Assembly: GCA_016703945.1 (NCBI GenBank)
Contig: JADJBC010000005.1
Location: 62,001 to 126,000 of the forward strand
From: Candidatus Aalborgicola danicus
Lineage (GTDB): Bacteria; Pseudomonadota; Gammaproteobacteria; Burkholderiales; Burkholderiaceae_C
Length of the DNA: 64,000 nt
Reading direction: 5' to 3'
How positions within the stretch are numbered: the stretch's first letter is position 1; every line of letters begins with the position of its first letter. Under the pieces are notes generated by a model that saw nothing but the letters and a program-made list of their open reading frames with translations, was not told the origin of the DNA and ran no database searches. The position numbers and the translations under genes were made by a program. This document shows positions 50,226 through 57,947 of this stretch, piece by piece.

Positions 50226-51080
50226 TTAGCGGTTGTGGCGTTGCATGAACATCAGTTTTTCGAATAACGTGACGTCCTGCTCGTTCTTCAGCAGTGCGCC
50301 CACTAATGGGGGCACGGCCATCTTGTCGTCCTTGGTGTGCAGGGCTTCGGCTGGAATGTCTTCGGCCAGCAACAGCTTCAGCCAGTCCAGCAGTTCGCTG
50401 GTAGAGGGTTTTTTCTTCAGGCCGGGCAGGTTGCGCACGTCAAAGAAAGTTTTCATCGCGGCGTTGATCAGCTCTTTCTTCAGGCCGGGGAAGTGCACAT
50501 CCACAATGCTTTGCATAGTGGCGGCATCGGGGAACTTGATGTAATGGAAGAAGCAGCGGCGCAAAAAGGCGTCTGGCAGTTCTTTCTCGTTGTTGGAGGT
50601 GATGAACACCAGCGGGCGGTGCTTGGCCTTGATCAGCTGGCGTGTCTCGTAGCAGTAGAACTCCATGCGGTCGATTTCGCGCAACAGGTCGTTGGGGAAT
50701 TCGATGTCGGCCTTGTCGATTTCGTCAATCAGAAGGGCCACCTGCTTGTCGGCCGTAAACGCCTGCCACAGCACACCCTTGACGATGTAGTTGTGGATGT
50801 CCTTGACGCGTTCGCCACCGTCCACATCGGACAGTTGCGAGTCGCGCAGGCGGCTCACGGCGTCGTATTCGTACAAGCCCTGTTGGGCTTTGGTCGTCGA
50901 TTTGATGTGCCACTGCAGTAGTGGCATGTCCAGCGCCTGGGCCACTTCCTCGGCCAGCATGGTCTTGCCGGTGCCCGGCTCGCCCTTGACCAGCAGGGGT
51001 CGTTGCAGCGTGATGGCGGCATTGACCGACAGCATCAGATCCTGGGTGGCGACGTAGTTCTTGGTTCCGTGAAATTTCAT
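50226..51080 (-). CDS. MoxR family AAA+ ATPase
   Basis: A 284-residue AAA+ protein. Walker A is LVKGEPGTGKTMLAEEVA, Walker B is VALLIDEIDKAD, and the sensor and arginine-finger region is VFITSNNEKELPDAFLRRC. ATG 51080 gives the usual length. It is first of the four-gene minus-strand cluster ending in a VWA protein, the standard MoxR-VWA pair. It probably remodels or helps assemble an unidentified client. Confidence 0.95.
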   Translation of the reverse strand: MKFHGTKNYVATQDLMLSVNAAITLQRPLLVKGEPGTGKTMLAEEVAQALDMPLLQWHIKSTTKAQQGLYEYDAVSRLRDSQLSDVDGGERVKDIHNYIVKGVLWQAFTADKQVALLIDEIDKADIEFPNDLLREIDRMEFYCYETRQLIKAKHRPLVFITSNNEKELPDAFLRRCFFHYIKFPDAATMQSIVDVHFPGLKKELINAAMKTFFDVRNLPGLKKKPSTSELLDWLKLLLAEDIPAEALHTKDDKMAVPPLVGALLKNEQDVTLFEKLMFMQRHNR

Positions 51081-51158
51081 GATGTGGGGTGTGCGGAGCA
51101 AAAGTAGAGGAACAGGATGGCAGCATGGCGGCTGCCCGGGTCGCATAGCGCTGGTCTA

Positions 51159-51184
51159 TATAATCAAAATTAGATTTACATCAA
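51159..51184 (+). promoter_or_regulatory. Promoter -10 with overlapping FNR-like site before the diheme cytochrome gene
   Basis: A perfect TATAAT (51159-51164) is followed by TAGATTTACATCAA (51171-51184), which matches TTGAT-N4-ATCAA at 9 of 10 bases. Only 24 bp separate the box from the ATG. An FNR-type protein there would more likely repress than activate. No convincing -35 is seen. Confidence 0.4.
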
Positions 51185-51208
51185 ACATTGTCTGATTGTC
51201 CTTGCAAA

Positions 51209-51874
51209 ATGAACAAACTGTTGCTACCACTTTTCGCTGCCCTTGTCGCTTGTGTGACCACCACTTCTGCCTTTGCACAAGAAGTCAAAGGGAACGCCGT
51301 AGAGGGTGAAAAGAAAATCGCTCTGTGTATCGGTTGCCACGGCATCATTGGTTACCAGGCCAGCTTCCCGGAAATTCACAAGGTGCCCAAGATTTCGGGT
51401 CAGAGCGCTAAGTTTCTCGTGTCGTCGCTGAACGCCTACAAAAAAGGTGAGCGCAAGCATCCCACCATGCGCGGTATTGCCGATGCTTTGAGTGATCAGG
51501 ATATTGCCGACATCGCGGCTCATTACGAATCCAGCGGCACCGTCGCCGGCGCTCCGGCGCTGGCCAAAGCCGCAGACGGCTCGCCAAAAGCCATGGAGCT
51601 GGTTGCCAAGGGCGCTTGTGCATCCTGCCACGGCGAGAGCTTCAGCAAACCCATTGATCCGACCTACCCCAAGATTGCAGGTCAACACAGTGACTACCTG
51701 TTTGTTGCCTTGAAGGCCTACAAGACCGACAGCAATCCGATGATTGGTCGCGGCAATGCCATCATGGGTGGTATTGCCAAGCAGTTCACCAACGCTGAAC
51801 TCAAGGAACTCGCAGGCTACATGGGAAGCCTGCCGGGCGAACTCAAAACGGTTCCCCAAAACAAGTTCAAGTAA
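51209..51874 (+). CDS. Diheme cytochrome c (cytochrome c4-like)
   Basis: A 221-residue periplasmic electron carrier. It has a signal peptide (LLLPLFAALVACVTTTSAFAQ) and two tandem class I c-type domains, CIGCH near residue 45 and CASCH near 141. Candidate Met ligands are in KHPTMRGIA and AIMGGIAKQF. It could donate electrons to cytochrome oxidase or to nitrite reductase; both are encoded in this window, but a partner is not shown. ATG 51209 is preferred over a start at 51188. A terminator follows at 51892. Confidence 0.94.
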   Translation: MNKLLLPLFAALVACVTTTSAFAQEVKGNAVEGEKKIALCIGCHGIIGYQASFPEIHKVPKISGQSAKFLVSSLNAYKKGERKHPTMRGIADALSDQDIADIAAHYESSGTVAGAPALAKAADGSPKAMELVAKGACASCHGESFSKPIDPTYPKIAGQHSDYLFVALKAYKTDSNPMIGRGNAIMGGIAKQFTNAELKELAGYMGSLPGELKTVPQNKFK

Positions 51875-51891
51875 CGTTGGGCTTGTGAATC

Positions 51892-51919
51892 AAAAAACCG
51901 CCCGATGGGCGGTTTTTTT
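51892..51919 (+). terminator. Rho-independent terminator after the diheme cytochrome gene
   Basis: Stem AAAAAACCGCCC / GGGCGGTTTTTT with loop GAT, followed by T-run, 17 bp after the stop codon. It also reads A-to-T for the convergent DUF1841 gene. Confidence 0.92.
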
Positions 51920-51945
51920 GTACCCGAAGTGTCTTCAAAGTGTCT

Positions 51946-52380
51946 TTAATCGCGGGTGGCACGGCGCTGAACACAAGCGATGTAGGCATCGCCGTCGGGC
52001 GGGCGACCCGCATGTTGGCTCTCCCACAACATTTTTCCCAGGCAGTCCATGGCTTCATGGTGGGCCTGGTGCAGAGAATCGCGCTTGTGGGTGAGGAGTT
52101 CGATCGCTTGGCGAATGCCGCGCGGCTGGTCAATGCTGCACTGCTCGCTGATGGACAGGTGCATGGACAGGTGCAGGAATGGGTTGGTGCGCCCTTCCTG
52201 AACCTCGGTCATGGCGGCCAGCGCAGCGTCCACGTCCTGAAAGTCCTGCGCGTACTCCGGGTGCTCATCCATCCACTCATTCGCTATGATTTCGATAGCT
52301 TCCAACCCTTGACCGGCGAGGGCTTTGGCATAAACAGAGCAAAAGAAACGGCGAACATCGGCTTGGGACGGACTGAACAT
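51946..52380 (-). CDS. DUF1841 family protein
   Basis: A 144-residue soluble protein with the DUF1841 hallmark NPFLHLSMHLSISEQCSIDQP and the conserved closing LGKMLWESQ. The family is widespread in Proteobacteria and uncharacterised. Residues 19-33 (KALAGQGLEAIEIIA) are encoded by a DNA segment matching the 45-bp dispersed element; the family normally has a helix there of the same length, so it is not a clear insertion. It is convergent with the diheme cytochrome gene across a terminator. Confidence 0.88.
   Translation of the reverse strand: MFSPSQADVRRFFCSVYAKALAGQGLEAIEIIANEWMDEHPEYAQDFQDVDAALAAMTEVQEGRTNPFLHLSMHLSISEQCSIDQPRGIRQAIELLTHKRDSLHQAHHEAMDCLGKMLWESQHAGRPPDGDAYIACVQRRATRD
52282..52326 (-). 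repeat. 45-bp dispersed element-like segment, copy 8 (inside DUF1841 gene, in frame)
   Basis: On the coding strand it starts AAAGCCCTCG and ends GAAGCTATCGAAATCATAGCG. The last 19 bp match copy 9 at 17 positions. It is in frame 0, encoding residues 19-33, and includes an ATA codon. Because homologs have a similar peptide here, chance or convergence is possible. Confidence 0.45.
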
Positions 52381-52676
52381 GGCCCAAGGTTAACATGGCG
52401 AGAAACCAACAGAAACAGCCCTTTAACGCGTTCCGCTCACTTCAGTGCGCAACGCAGTGGGCCTCCCATCAGGACCTATGGCGTTGGGATGCACCTGACG
52501 CCGCGACGCCTGGATAGGTCTGGCCGCGTCGAGGTTCGACAGTTTAGAACTGTTTCTCTTGAGTGAAGTCCAAGTAAAGATGAGAAACCGGTCGGCCAAT
52601 CACCGATCTGGTGCGTTGACAATGCGATGAGGACATTTGCGCAAAACTTGGCAAATTGCTTGAAGAAGGTGATTTC

Positions 52677-53153
52677 ATGAAATCCGTTGTTGGCCTGAAC
52701 CTGGCCCTCGCTGTCGTGGCGTGTGCTGTGCCGCTCACCGCGACTGCAAATTCCCGTCACCACGACCGTGCATGGCGCGGTGATATCCACCGATTTGAGG
52801 CGCACGATTTGCATCGCTGGCGTTCGGGCACCTGGCGTCATGGCCGACACGCTGGCCGGTCCGGGTGGTGGTGGGTTATTGGTGGCAGCTGGTATTTTTA
52901 TCCACGGCCGATCTATCCTTATCCTGACCCTTTCAGGCCGCCAGGTGTTGTTGTGGAAACATTGCCTCCGCCCATCGTTGTCCAGGTTCCCAACCCGCAG
53001 CCATTGGCAAATCCGCCGGTGGTCGAACCTGCACCAGCTGCGATTCAGTTCTGGTACTACTGTGATGCGGCTCAGGGCTATTACCCCTATGTCGCAGCAT
53101 GCCCCAGCGGCTGGAAAACCGTACCAGCCAATCCCCAAGGAGTTTCTAAGTGA
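52677..53153 (+). CDS. Secreted proline-rich envelope protein, unknown function
   Basis: A 158-residue protein. It has a signal peptide (LALAVVACAVPLTATA) followed by a His/Arg/Trp-rich region with GWWWVIGGSWYFY, a proline-rich middle and a C-terminal CPSGW-type motif (FWYYCDAAQGYYPYVAAC, then PSGWKTVP). I recall this C-terminal motif in many small beta- and gammaproteobacterial envelope proteins. ATG 52677 is supported by GAAGAAGG. It overlaps the next gene by 4 bp (GTGA), so the two form a pair. Function unknown. Confidence 0.78.
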   Translation: MKSVVGLNLALAVVACAVPLTATANSRHHDRAWRGDIHRFEAHDLHRWRSGTWRHGRHAGRSGWWWVIGGSWYFYPRPIYPYPDPFRPPGVVVETLPPPIVVQVPNPQPLANPPVVEPAPAAIQFWYYCDAAQGYYPYVAACPSGWKTVPANPQGVSK

Positions 53154-53668
53154 ACCAAGTCATCCATCGCTGGGGCCGTGTTGTGCCCCTTGTGTGTCTG
53201 TTGGCGTTGACCGGCTGCGTGACTGCGCCGCAGGGCCCCCGGGTAGCTGTGATGCCAACCCCGGGTAAACCGCTGGACCTGTTTGCAGCGGAAGACCAGT
53301 ATTGCCGTAGTTATGCCCAGCAGTCGCTGGGCCCCGATACGCGCAATGAAGCGACCGTCGGTTCCGCCGTGGTCGGTACCTTGTTGGGTGCCGCCGTGGG
53401 GTCGGCAATGAGCGGTCGGCGCGACCACACCGCGTCAGGCGCGGCCACCGGCCTGATCATGGGCACCATGATTGGTGCGGGAAACAGTGCCTCGGAAGGA
53501 CGGGGTGCCCAGCAACGCTACGACATAGCCTATGAGCAGTGCATGGTGTCCAAGAACAACCAGCCTGCGCGGCGTTATTCGCGTCAGCAGTCGGCTCCCG
53601 CACCCTATCCATACCCCTATCCGCCGCCACCTCCGGGGCAGGCGCCTCCACCACCGCCACCGCAGTAA
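53150..53668 (+). CDS. Glycine-zipper family lipoprotein
   Basis: A 172-residue lipoprotein read from GTG 53150, with AAGGAG 7 bp upstream and a GTGA overlap with the previous gene. The lipobox is LTGC, giving lipidation on a Cys near residue 23. A glycine-zipper block (GSAVVGTLLGAAVGSAMSG and AATGLIMGTMIGAG) suits a membrane-associated helix pair. The C-terminus is proline/tyrosine-rich (PYPYPYPPPPPGQAPPPPP). It is probably outer-membrane or periplasm associated. Confidence 0.82.
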   Translation: MNQVIHRWGRVVPLVCLLALTGCVTAPQGPRVAVMPTPGKPLDLFAAEDQYCRSYAQQSLGPDTRNEATVGSAVVGTLLGAAVGSAMSGRRDHTASGAATGLIMGTMIGAGNSASEGRGAQQRYDIAYEQCMVSKNNQPARRYSRQQSAPAPYPYPYPPPPPGQAPPPPPPQ

Positions 53669-53674
53669 GCGGGT

Positions 53675-55483
53675 TCAGGTCCGTCGGGCTTGATCCTCGC
53701 GTTCACGGGCCATTTGTTCTTCGAGTTGTTGGCGGCCCTGCTTGACCACCGAGATCAATTTGGCGCTGTCCTTGTAGTGCGGATGTAATTGCTCAAACAG
53801 TTCCAGGTTGTGCTGGCGGAACCGGTGGATGACCTGCTCTGCGGCTTCTCTCGGCTGGCCGATCAATTCCAGCACGCTGCGTGCACTCAGCAAACTGGAC
53901 TCAAACAGTTCGCGTTGCACCAGCATCACTTCACGATCCCGCAGTTGGTTCCAGTGTGTGACATCCCGCGCCCGGGCAACGATCTGCAGATGTGGGAAGT
54001 GTTCACGCGCCAGATCCACAATTTCCAGCGACTGGGTGACGTTGTCTACGGCCACTACCAGCACTTTGGCACGTTCGGCGCCCGCCGTGCGCAGCAGGTC
54101 CAGCCGGGTCGCATCACCGTAAAACACGCGGTAGCCGAAGCGCCGTGCGGCCTCGATCATCTCGGCATCGTGGTCCAGCACGGTACAAGGCTGGCCCTGG
54201 GCCAACAACACCCGCGACACAATTTGGCCATAACGGCCAAAACCGGCAATCAGGATGGGCGCGTCTTGTGGCTCCGAAATTTCATCCATGGGCGTGACGC
54301 CGCAGTTGGCGTAGCGCGGCAGCAAAAGTTTGTCGATGGCCACCAGAATGAGGGGGCTCACCAGCATGGAAACCGCTACGGCTCCAATCAGCAGCGACGC
54401 GGTTTGCGCTGGCAACACGCTGGAACCTGCGGCGGCCTGGAACACCACAAACGCAAACTCCCCGCCCTGGGCCAGTAGCAGGGTGAAGACCGGCCGCTCC
54501 TGAAAGGGCAGTTTGAGGTAGCGAGCCATGGCATAAATCACGGCCGCCTTGGCCGACAAAAAACCAATCACAATGGCCGCCATTTGGAGGGGGGCGGAGC
54601 GCAGCACCCCGAGGTCAACCCCCATGCCAACCGCTATGAAAAACAGACCCAATAACAAGCCTTTGAAGGGCTCGATATTGGTTTCCAGCTCGCGGCGAAA
54701 TTCACTTTCCGCTAACAACACACCGGCCAGAAAGGCGCCCAGGGCCATAGACAGCCCGACGAGCTGCATCAGCGCCGCAATGCCGACCACCAGCAACAGT
54801 GAGGCGGCCGTGAATATCTCGGGTGTCTTGCTGCGGGCAATCCAGCGCAGCAGCGGGCGCAGCGCGAGCCGGCCGCCGATGATGATGCTTGCAATAACCG
54901 CTATTATTTTGATAGCTTCTTGCGCTTGTTCCACGGGGGCTAGGGCCTGATTTGACGCGGAAGATCCGCCCAGAAGGGGCAGCAGGGCCAAAATCGGAAT
55001 GGCGGCTACATCCTGAAACAACAGAATCGAAAAACCAGCCTGACCGCTACCGGTGGGTAGCAGGTTGCGTTCACCCATCACCTGCAGGGCGATGGCCGTG
55101 CTCGAAAGTGCCAGCCCAAGGGCTGCGACCAGAGCAATCGGCCACGAAGTGCCAAACAGCAAGGCCAGCAGGAAAATGGCCGCCACACAACCCAGCACCT
55201 GCAGGCTGCCCCAGCCAAAAATGGGGCGTCGCAAACTCCACAGCCGTTTGGGCTCCAGCTCCAGTCCCACCAGGAACAGCATCAGCACCACGCCGAACTC
55301 GGCAAAATGCAGAATGTCCTGCACATTGGTCACCAAGCCCAGACCCCAGGGTCCAATGGCGATGCCCGCCGCCAGGTAACCAATGATGGAGCCCAGGCCG
55401 AGCGCCCGGCTCAACGGCACGGCGATGACTGCGGCACTCAGGTAGATGAAGCTGTTGATCAACCAGGTCGGTGTGTGTTCCAT
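53675..55483 (-). CDS. kefB: Kef-type CPA2 cation:proton antiporter with RCK domain
   Basis: A 602-residue protein. The N-terminal part has about 12 transmembrane helices of the CPA2 family (for example GYLAAGIAIGPWGLGL, FGVVLMLFLVGLELEP and LSSTAIALQ). A C-terminal RCK/TrkA-N domain has the nucleotide motif IAGFGRYGQIVSRVL. It exports K+ (or Na+) against protons; KefB and KefC assignment cannot be separated here. Residues 181-195 (LAPVEQAQEAIKIIA) are encoded by a copy of the 45-bp element, lying in a loop between helices. No KefF/G ancillary gene is adjacent. Confidence 0.9.
   Translation of the reverse strand: MEHTPTWLINSFIYLSAAVIAVPLSRALGLGSIIGYLAAGIAIGPWGLGLVTNVQDILHFAEFGVVLMLFLVGLELEPKRLWSLRRPIFGWGSLQVLGCVAAIFLLALLFGTSWPIALVAALGLALSSTAIALQVMGERNLLPTGSGQAGFSILLFQDVAAIPILALLPLLGGSSASNQALAPVEQAQEAIKIIAVIASIIIGGRLALRPLLRWIARSKTPEIFTAASLLLVVGIAALMQLVGLSMALGAFLAGVLLAESEFRRELETNIEPFKGLLLGLFFIAVGMGVDLGVLRSAPLQMAAIVIGFLSAKAAVIYAMARYLKLPFQERPVFTLLLAQGGEFAFVVFQAAAGSSVLPAQTASLLIGAVAVSMLVSPLILVAIDKLLLPRYANCGVTPMDEISEPQDAPILIAGFGRYGQIVSRVLLAQGQPCTVLDHDAEMIEAARRFGYRVFYGDATRLDLLRTAGAERAKVLVVAVDNVTQSLEIVDLAREHFPHLQIVARARDVTHWNQLRDREVMLVQRELFESSLLSARSVLELIGQPREAAEQVIHRFRQHNLELFEQLHPHYKDSAKLISVVKQGRQQLEEQMAREREDQARRT
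54899..54943 (-). repeat. 45-bp dispersed element, copy 9 (inside Kef antiporter, in frame)
   Basis: On the coding strand it begins CTAGCCCCCGTGGAACAAGC and ends AGCTATCAAAATAATAGCG. It is in frame 0, encoding residues 181-195, with two ATA Ile codons. It is near consensus and the clearest genic copy. Confidence 0.78.
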
Positions 55484-55581
55484 GGCGCTAACATAGCATT
55501 GCTGAAGAATTGTGGGGTAGACCGTGGGCAGCGCACCGGCAGACCAGACCCGCTCTGAACGCACGTGACTGGAGAAAACAC

Positions 55582-56199
55582 ATGCCAATTGTTGTTGTAG
55601 CAAACCCCAAGGGCGGCGTCGGCAAGTCCACTTTGTCCACCAATATCGCCGGGTACTTTGCTGCGCGCGGGCACGCTGTGATGCTCGGCGACGTGGACCG
55701 GCAGCAGTCGGCGCGCTTGTGGTTGGGTTTGCGACCGGCCGCTGCTCGCCCCATTTCGACCTGGGAGACGCATGCCGATGACATTGCCAAGCCGCCCAAA
55801 GGGACCACCCACGTGGTGCTGGACACCCCTGCCGGTTTGCACGGAAAGCGCCTCAACGAGGTCATCAAGATGGCCGACCACATTGTTGTGCCGCTGCAGC
55901 CTAGCGTGTTTGATATTTTCGCAACGCGGGCTTTCTTGGACGAATTGGTGCAGAACAAACACGCGGCCAAGACCAAAATTGGTCTGATTGGTATGCGGGT
56001 GGATGCTCGAACCATCGCTGCCGACCACCTGCACGAGTTTGTGAATACCCTGGGCGTGACTGGATTGGGTTATTTGCGCGACACGCAGAATTACATCCAT
56101 CTGGCGGCGCGCGGCCTGACCCTGTTCGACGTGGCACCCGGCCGGGTCGAAAAAGACCTTGAACAGTGGCAGTTGCTTTGTCGCTGGCTTGACACCTGA
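55582..56199 (+). CDS. ParA-like P-loop ATPase
   Basis: A 205-residue deviant-Walker ATPase. The deviant Walker A is NPKGGVGKSTLSTNIAGYFA, followed by DVDRQQSARLW and LDTPAG. It is short and lacks a DNA-binding N-terminal extension, as in Soj/MinD-like single-domain ParA. No parB or parS candidate is next to it, so it may position something other than the chromosome. ATG 55582 is preferred. It is divergent from the Kef antiporter, with 98 bp between. Confidence 0.88.
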   Translation: MPIVVVANPKGGVGKSTLSTNIAGYFAARGHAVMLGDVDRQQSARLWLGLRPAAARPISTWETHADDIAKPPKGTTHVVLDTPAGLHGKRLNEVIKMADHIVVPLQPSVFDIFATRAFLDELVQNKHAAKTKIGLIGMRVDARTIAADHLHEFVNTLGVTGLGYLRDTQNYIHLAARGLTLFDVAPGRVEKDLEQWQLLCRWLDT

Positions 56200-56227
56200 G
56201 ACTACCCGCTGGCCGTACAGTGGCGCC

Positions 56228-56683
56228 ATGAAAACTTTTCAAACCTTGAATGAACTGCCCCCCCTGATTGGACAGGAGGTTGCGGTCAGTGACTGGATCA
56301 CCATCACCCAAGAGCAGGTCAACCTGTTTGCCCAGGCCACCGGCGACCACCAATGGATCCACGTGGACGTGGAGCGCGCCAAGGCCGGGCCTTTTGGCGC
56401 GCCCATTGCGCATGGTTTTTTGACGCTCTCGTTGTTGCCCCGTTTTTTTGAGTCTTCCCTGCACATCGCCCAGACGCGCATGGGGGTCAACTATGGTCTT
56501 AACAAGGTGCGTTTCATCGCTCCGGTGCCTGTGGGCAGCCGTTTGCGCGCGCGCCTGAAATTGCTGGCCTGTGATCCGATTGACAACCAGGGCATGCAAA
56601 TGACCTGGGAAGTCACGACCGAGTGCGAAGGCGCTTCAAAGCCGGTTTGTATTGCAGAGTCGATCGCCCGACACTACCCGTAA
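56228..56683 (+). CDS. MaoC/NodN-like (R)-specific enoyl-CoA hydratase
   Basis: A 151-residue hot-dog fold protein with the hydratase motif of the MaoC family: DHQWIHVDVERAKAGPFGAPIAHG, including catalytic Asp and His. Such enzymes hydrate short enoyl-CoA and feed polyhydroxyalkanoate synthesis. It lies 28 bp after the ParA-like gene and may be co-transcribed. Confidence 0.9.
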   Translation: MKTFQTLNELPPLIGQEVAVSDWITITQEQVNLFAQATGDHQWIHVDVERAKAGPFGAPIAHGFLTLSLLPRFFESSLHIAQTRMGVNYGLNKVRFIAPVPVGSRLRARLKLLACDPIDNQGMQMTWEVTTECEGASKPVCIAESIARHYP

Positions 56684-56740
56684 AGGCGTCGTTCTGCGCG
56701 GGTACGACTCCTGCGAGCGGCAGCATCCGCGCAGTCCGCG

Positions 56741-57205
56741 TCAGTCGGCGAAGCCGTTTTGCCGCCAGGCCTCAAACACCGTCACCGCCACCGCATTCGA
56801 CAGGTTCAGGCTGCGTTGTCCGTCGCGCATGGGCAGCTTGAGGCATTGGGCGGGGGGGAAGTGCTCTCGTATGGACTCCGCCAGACCCCGTGTCTCCGCG
56901 CCGAAGACCAGCCAGTCGCCCGGTTGAAAAGTCGACTCAAACACCAGGCCGCTGCCTTTGGTCGTGAGCGCGAACATGCGGTCGGCCTGCGGTTGCGTGT
57001 TGGCCAGAAACGTCGACCAGTCGGCGTGGCGGTGCAGCGTGGCGTATTCGTGGTAATCGAGACCGGCGCGGCGCATGTGTTTGTCGTCCATCGAAAACCC
57101 CAAAGGTTCGATCAGGTGCAGCGTGCAGCCCGTATTGGCGGCCAGGCGGATGATGTTGCCGGTGTTGGGCGGGATCTCGGGTTCGACCAGAACGATATTG
57201 AACAT
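56741..57205 (-). CDS. trmL: tRNA (cytidine(34)-2'-O)-methyltransferase TrmL
   Basis: A 154-residue SPOUT methyltransferase, about the length of E. coli TrmL. It methylates the wobble nucleotide of tRNA-Leu. Visible motifs are EPEIPPNTGNIIRLAANTG, LEPLGFSMDDKHMRRAGLDY-like LIEPLGFSMDDKHMRRAGLD, FGAETRGL and the trefoil-knot SLNLSNAVAV. It lies 11 bp after the end of comF on the same strand. Confidence 0.95.
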   Translation of the reverse strand: MFNIVLVEPEIPPNTGNIIRLAANTGCTLHLIEPLGFSMDDKHMRRAGLDYHEYATLHRHADWSTFLANTQPQADRMFALTTKGSGLVFESTFQPGDWLVFGAETRGLAESIREHFPPAQCLKLPMRDGQRSLNLSNAVAVTVFEAWRQNGFAD

Positions 57206-57216
57206 GGCCCGTATTG

Positions 57217-57911
57217 TCACTCTGTGCGGGCAAGGACCAGCGCGGTGACATGGACCGCACCTGCTGCGCGCAGAACTCGCGCGGCAGCATGCAGGGATGC
57301 GCCACTGGTCATCACGTCGTCCAGCAACACGATACGACGCTGCGCCAAGCGGCCCACCTGCAATGGGTCAACGGCAAAGGCGTGTTGCACGGCACGCAGG
57401 CGCTCGCTGCGGGGCAAAGTTCGTTGCGCTGGGGTGTCCAACATACGTAACAACACACCATCGGCCAGCTTGGTGCGGTCCAGTGCATGGCCCAATACTC
57501 GGGCTTGGTTGTAGCCCCGTTCCTGTAAGCGCTGACGCGAGAGTGGCATGGGAATCAGCATATCCGCGGCGTCCAGAGCGGGTTCGACCCAGGGTGTCGC
57601 TCGCAGCAATTGCGCAAAACTATGCGCCCAACCTGGGTGTTGCCGGAATTTGAAGTCGGCAACCAGCCCCGACCAAGGGTAGGCGTAGGTAACCGCGGCC
57701 AGGCATGTGTCCAGGGGTGGGGGGTGACGATGCACGCGCCGCACTGGTGCACCCCGGCGGGGGTTACCAGAGCACAAGTGCGGCACCGATTGACAGGTTG
57801 TGCGAACACACCCACACAGGCTTCGCACACTGGCTGCGATGGCCAGGCGTGGCACACGGCGCACTGACTGGGTACGCGCCAGGATATCCCTTGAAGCAGT
57901 TTGCTGAACAC
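57217..57911 (-). pseudogene. comF: comF-like phosphoribosyltransferase gene with a frameshift
   Basis: The first part (GTG 57911 to about 57726) encodes the ComF zinc-finger region in one frame (CAVCHAWPSQPVCEACV, then CRTCALV and CGACIVTP). The rest, from about 57729 to 57217, encodes the core in another frame (PPPLDTCLAAVTYAYPW through IVLLDDVMTSGASLHAA, the PRPP loop). The break coincides with a run of six G (57719-57724). One extra base there would restore a 231-residue protein. Either a real slippage mutation, phase variation or a sequencing error is possible. ComF proteins support DNA uptake and recombination. The start is 36 bp from a divergent methyltransferase gene. Confidence 0.8.
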
Positions 57912-57947
57912 GGAGTCAATATACTCGGGCCGCTTTGCACAGTTTCG

